The position numbers and the translations under genes are program-made. This document shows, in pieces, positions 63,858-64,000 of a DNA stretch of 64,000 nucleotides. Origin of the DNA: Sciurus carolinensis (Eukaryota > Chordata > Mammalia > Rodentia > Sciuridae); contig NC_062220.1 of NCBI RefSeq assembly GCF_902686445.1, positions 112,950,643 through 113,014,642 on the forward strand, written 5' to 3'. Numbering within the stretch: the first letter of the stretch is position 1; the number at the start of each line of letters is the position of its first letter. Below the pieces are notes generated by a model that was given only the letters and a program-made list of their open reading frames with translations, ran no database searches and was not told the origin of the DNA.

Positions 63858-64000
63858 AGAGGCAGAAGCTGAAGCTGGGAGGGTGCGGAAGCTGGGAGTA
63901 AGAAGAAGCTGGGAGTAGGAGCAGAAGCTGAGGGCGGAAGAAGCTGAGGGCGGAAGAAGCTGGGAGTGCGCAGAAGCTGAGAGAAGAAGCTGGGAGTAAG
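63858..64000 (+). repeat. Purine-rich tandem repeat (GAAGCTGGGAG/GAAGCTGAGGGCG units)
   Basis: At least eight copies of GAAGCTG with 12-20 base irregular spacing (variants GAAGCTGGGAGTAAG and GAAGCTGAGGGCGG). It begins right after the TATA box, where the LTR R region should start, and continues past the window edge. Confidence 0.85.

Larger units (their letters stand above)
63618..64000 (+). mobile_element. Endogenous retrovirus LTR, ERVK/IAP-like, cut by the window end
   Basis: Starts TGTCGGGG and has LTR features in order: a CAAGATGGCGCC motif (about 63655), ATTGG/CCAAT boxes (about 63721 and 63819), and a TATATAAG box (63831-63838), followed by a purine-rich tandem repeat. The CAAGATGGCGC motif and layout resemble rodent class II (IAP-like) LTRs. 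The right end, any internal genes and the target duplication are outside the window, so solo LTR or provirus cannot be decided. Confidence 0.7.

Overview
This is nuclear DNA from a rodent, most likely a squirrel-family (Sciuridae) species. It holds the plus-strand gene LANCL2 from exon 2 to the stop codon. The squirrel call rests on the repeats: tRNA-Ala-derived ID SINEs with long A/T-rich tails, composite SINEs joining a 7SL/B1-like left part to an ID right part (B1-dID type), and rodent L1, MaLR, ERVL and ERVK-like pieces. I see no mouse-type B2 or B4 elements. The genus cannot be read from the sequence.

Gene layout. Eight LANCL2 coding exons lie at 13808-13925, 22536-22743, 24399-24546, 25665-25811, 32301-32483, 54093-54269, 56512-56584 and 59239-59333. 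Each has AG/GT borders where applicable and compatible phases. Together they encode 382 residues plus a stop. The first coding exon (about 68 residues in the family) and the promoter lie upstream of the window, so positions 1-13807 are the 3' part of a large intron 1. The zinc-ligand motifs of the LanC fold are present in exons 6 and 7, so the gene looks intact and functional over the visible part.

Introns. Intron 1 carries a decayed Tigger1-like DNA transposon (7061-9015), SINEs, MIR and MaLR remains. Intron 2 contains a near full-length GLUD1 processed pseudogene (19260-22387) with a 12-bp target-site duplication and several disabling changes. Intron 3 has an LTR nested in an ID SINE. Intron 5 has MLT2-like and MaLR LTRs plus SINEs. 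Intron 6 (21.6 kb) is dominated by L1. An older, nearly full-length minus-strand L1 lies at about 33.4-39.84 kb. A younger full-length minus-strand L1 (42953-48988, 14-bp target duplication) is inserted inside a still older minus-strand L1 spread over about 40.8-51.1 kb. A plus-strand L1 3' end at 52.0-52.9 kb carries a nested SINE.

Downstream of LANCL2 there is 3'UTR/intergenic sequence, an ID SINE, and at the right edge the start of an ERVK/IAP-like LTR (63618 onward) with a TATA box and purine-rich tandem repeats.

No prokaryotic-style system, CRISPR array, operon or non-repeat RNA gene is visible. The points most worth a second look are the tandem 459-bp L1 promoter repeats with YY1-like sites and a long antisense open frame, the telomere-like tract in the L1 3' end, the GLUD1 retrocopy, and a short acceptor-linked open frame at 40491-40622 in intron 6.
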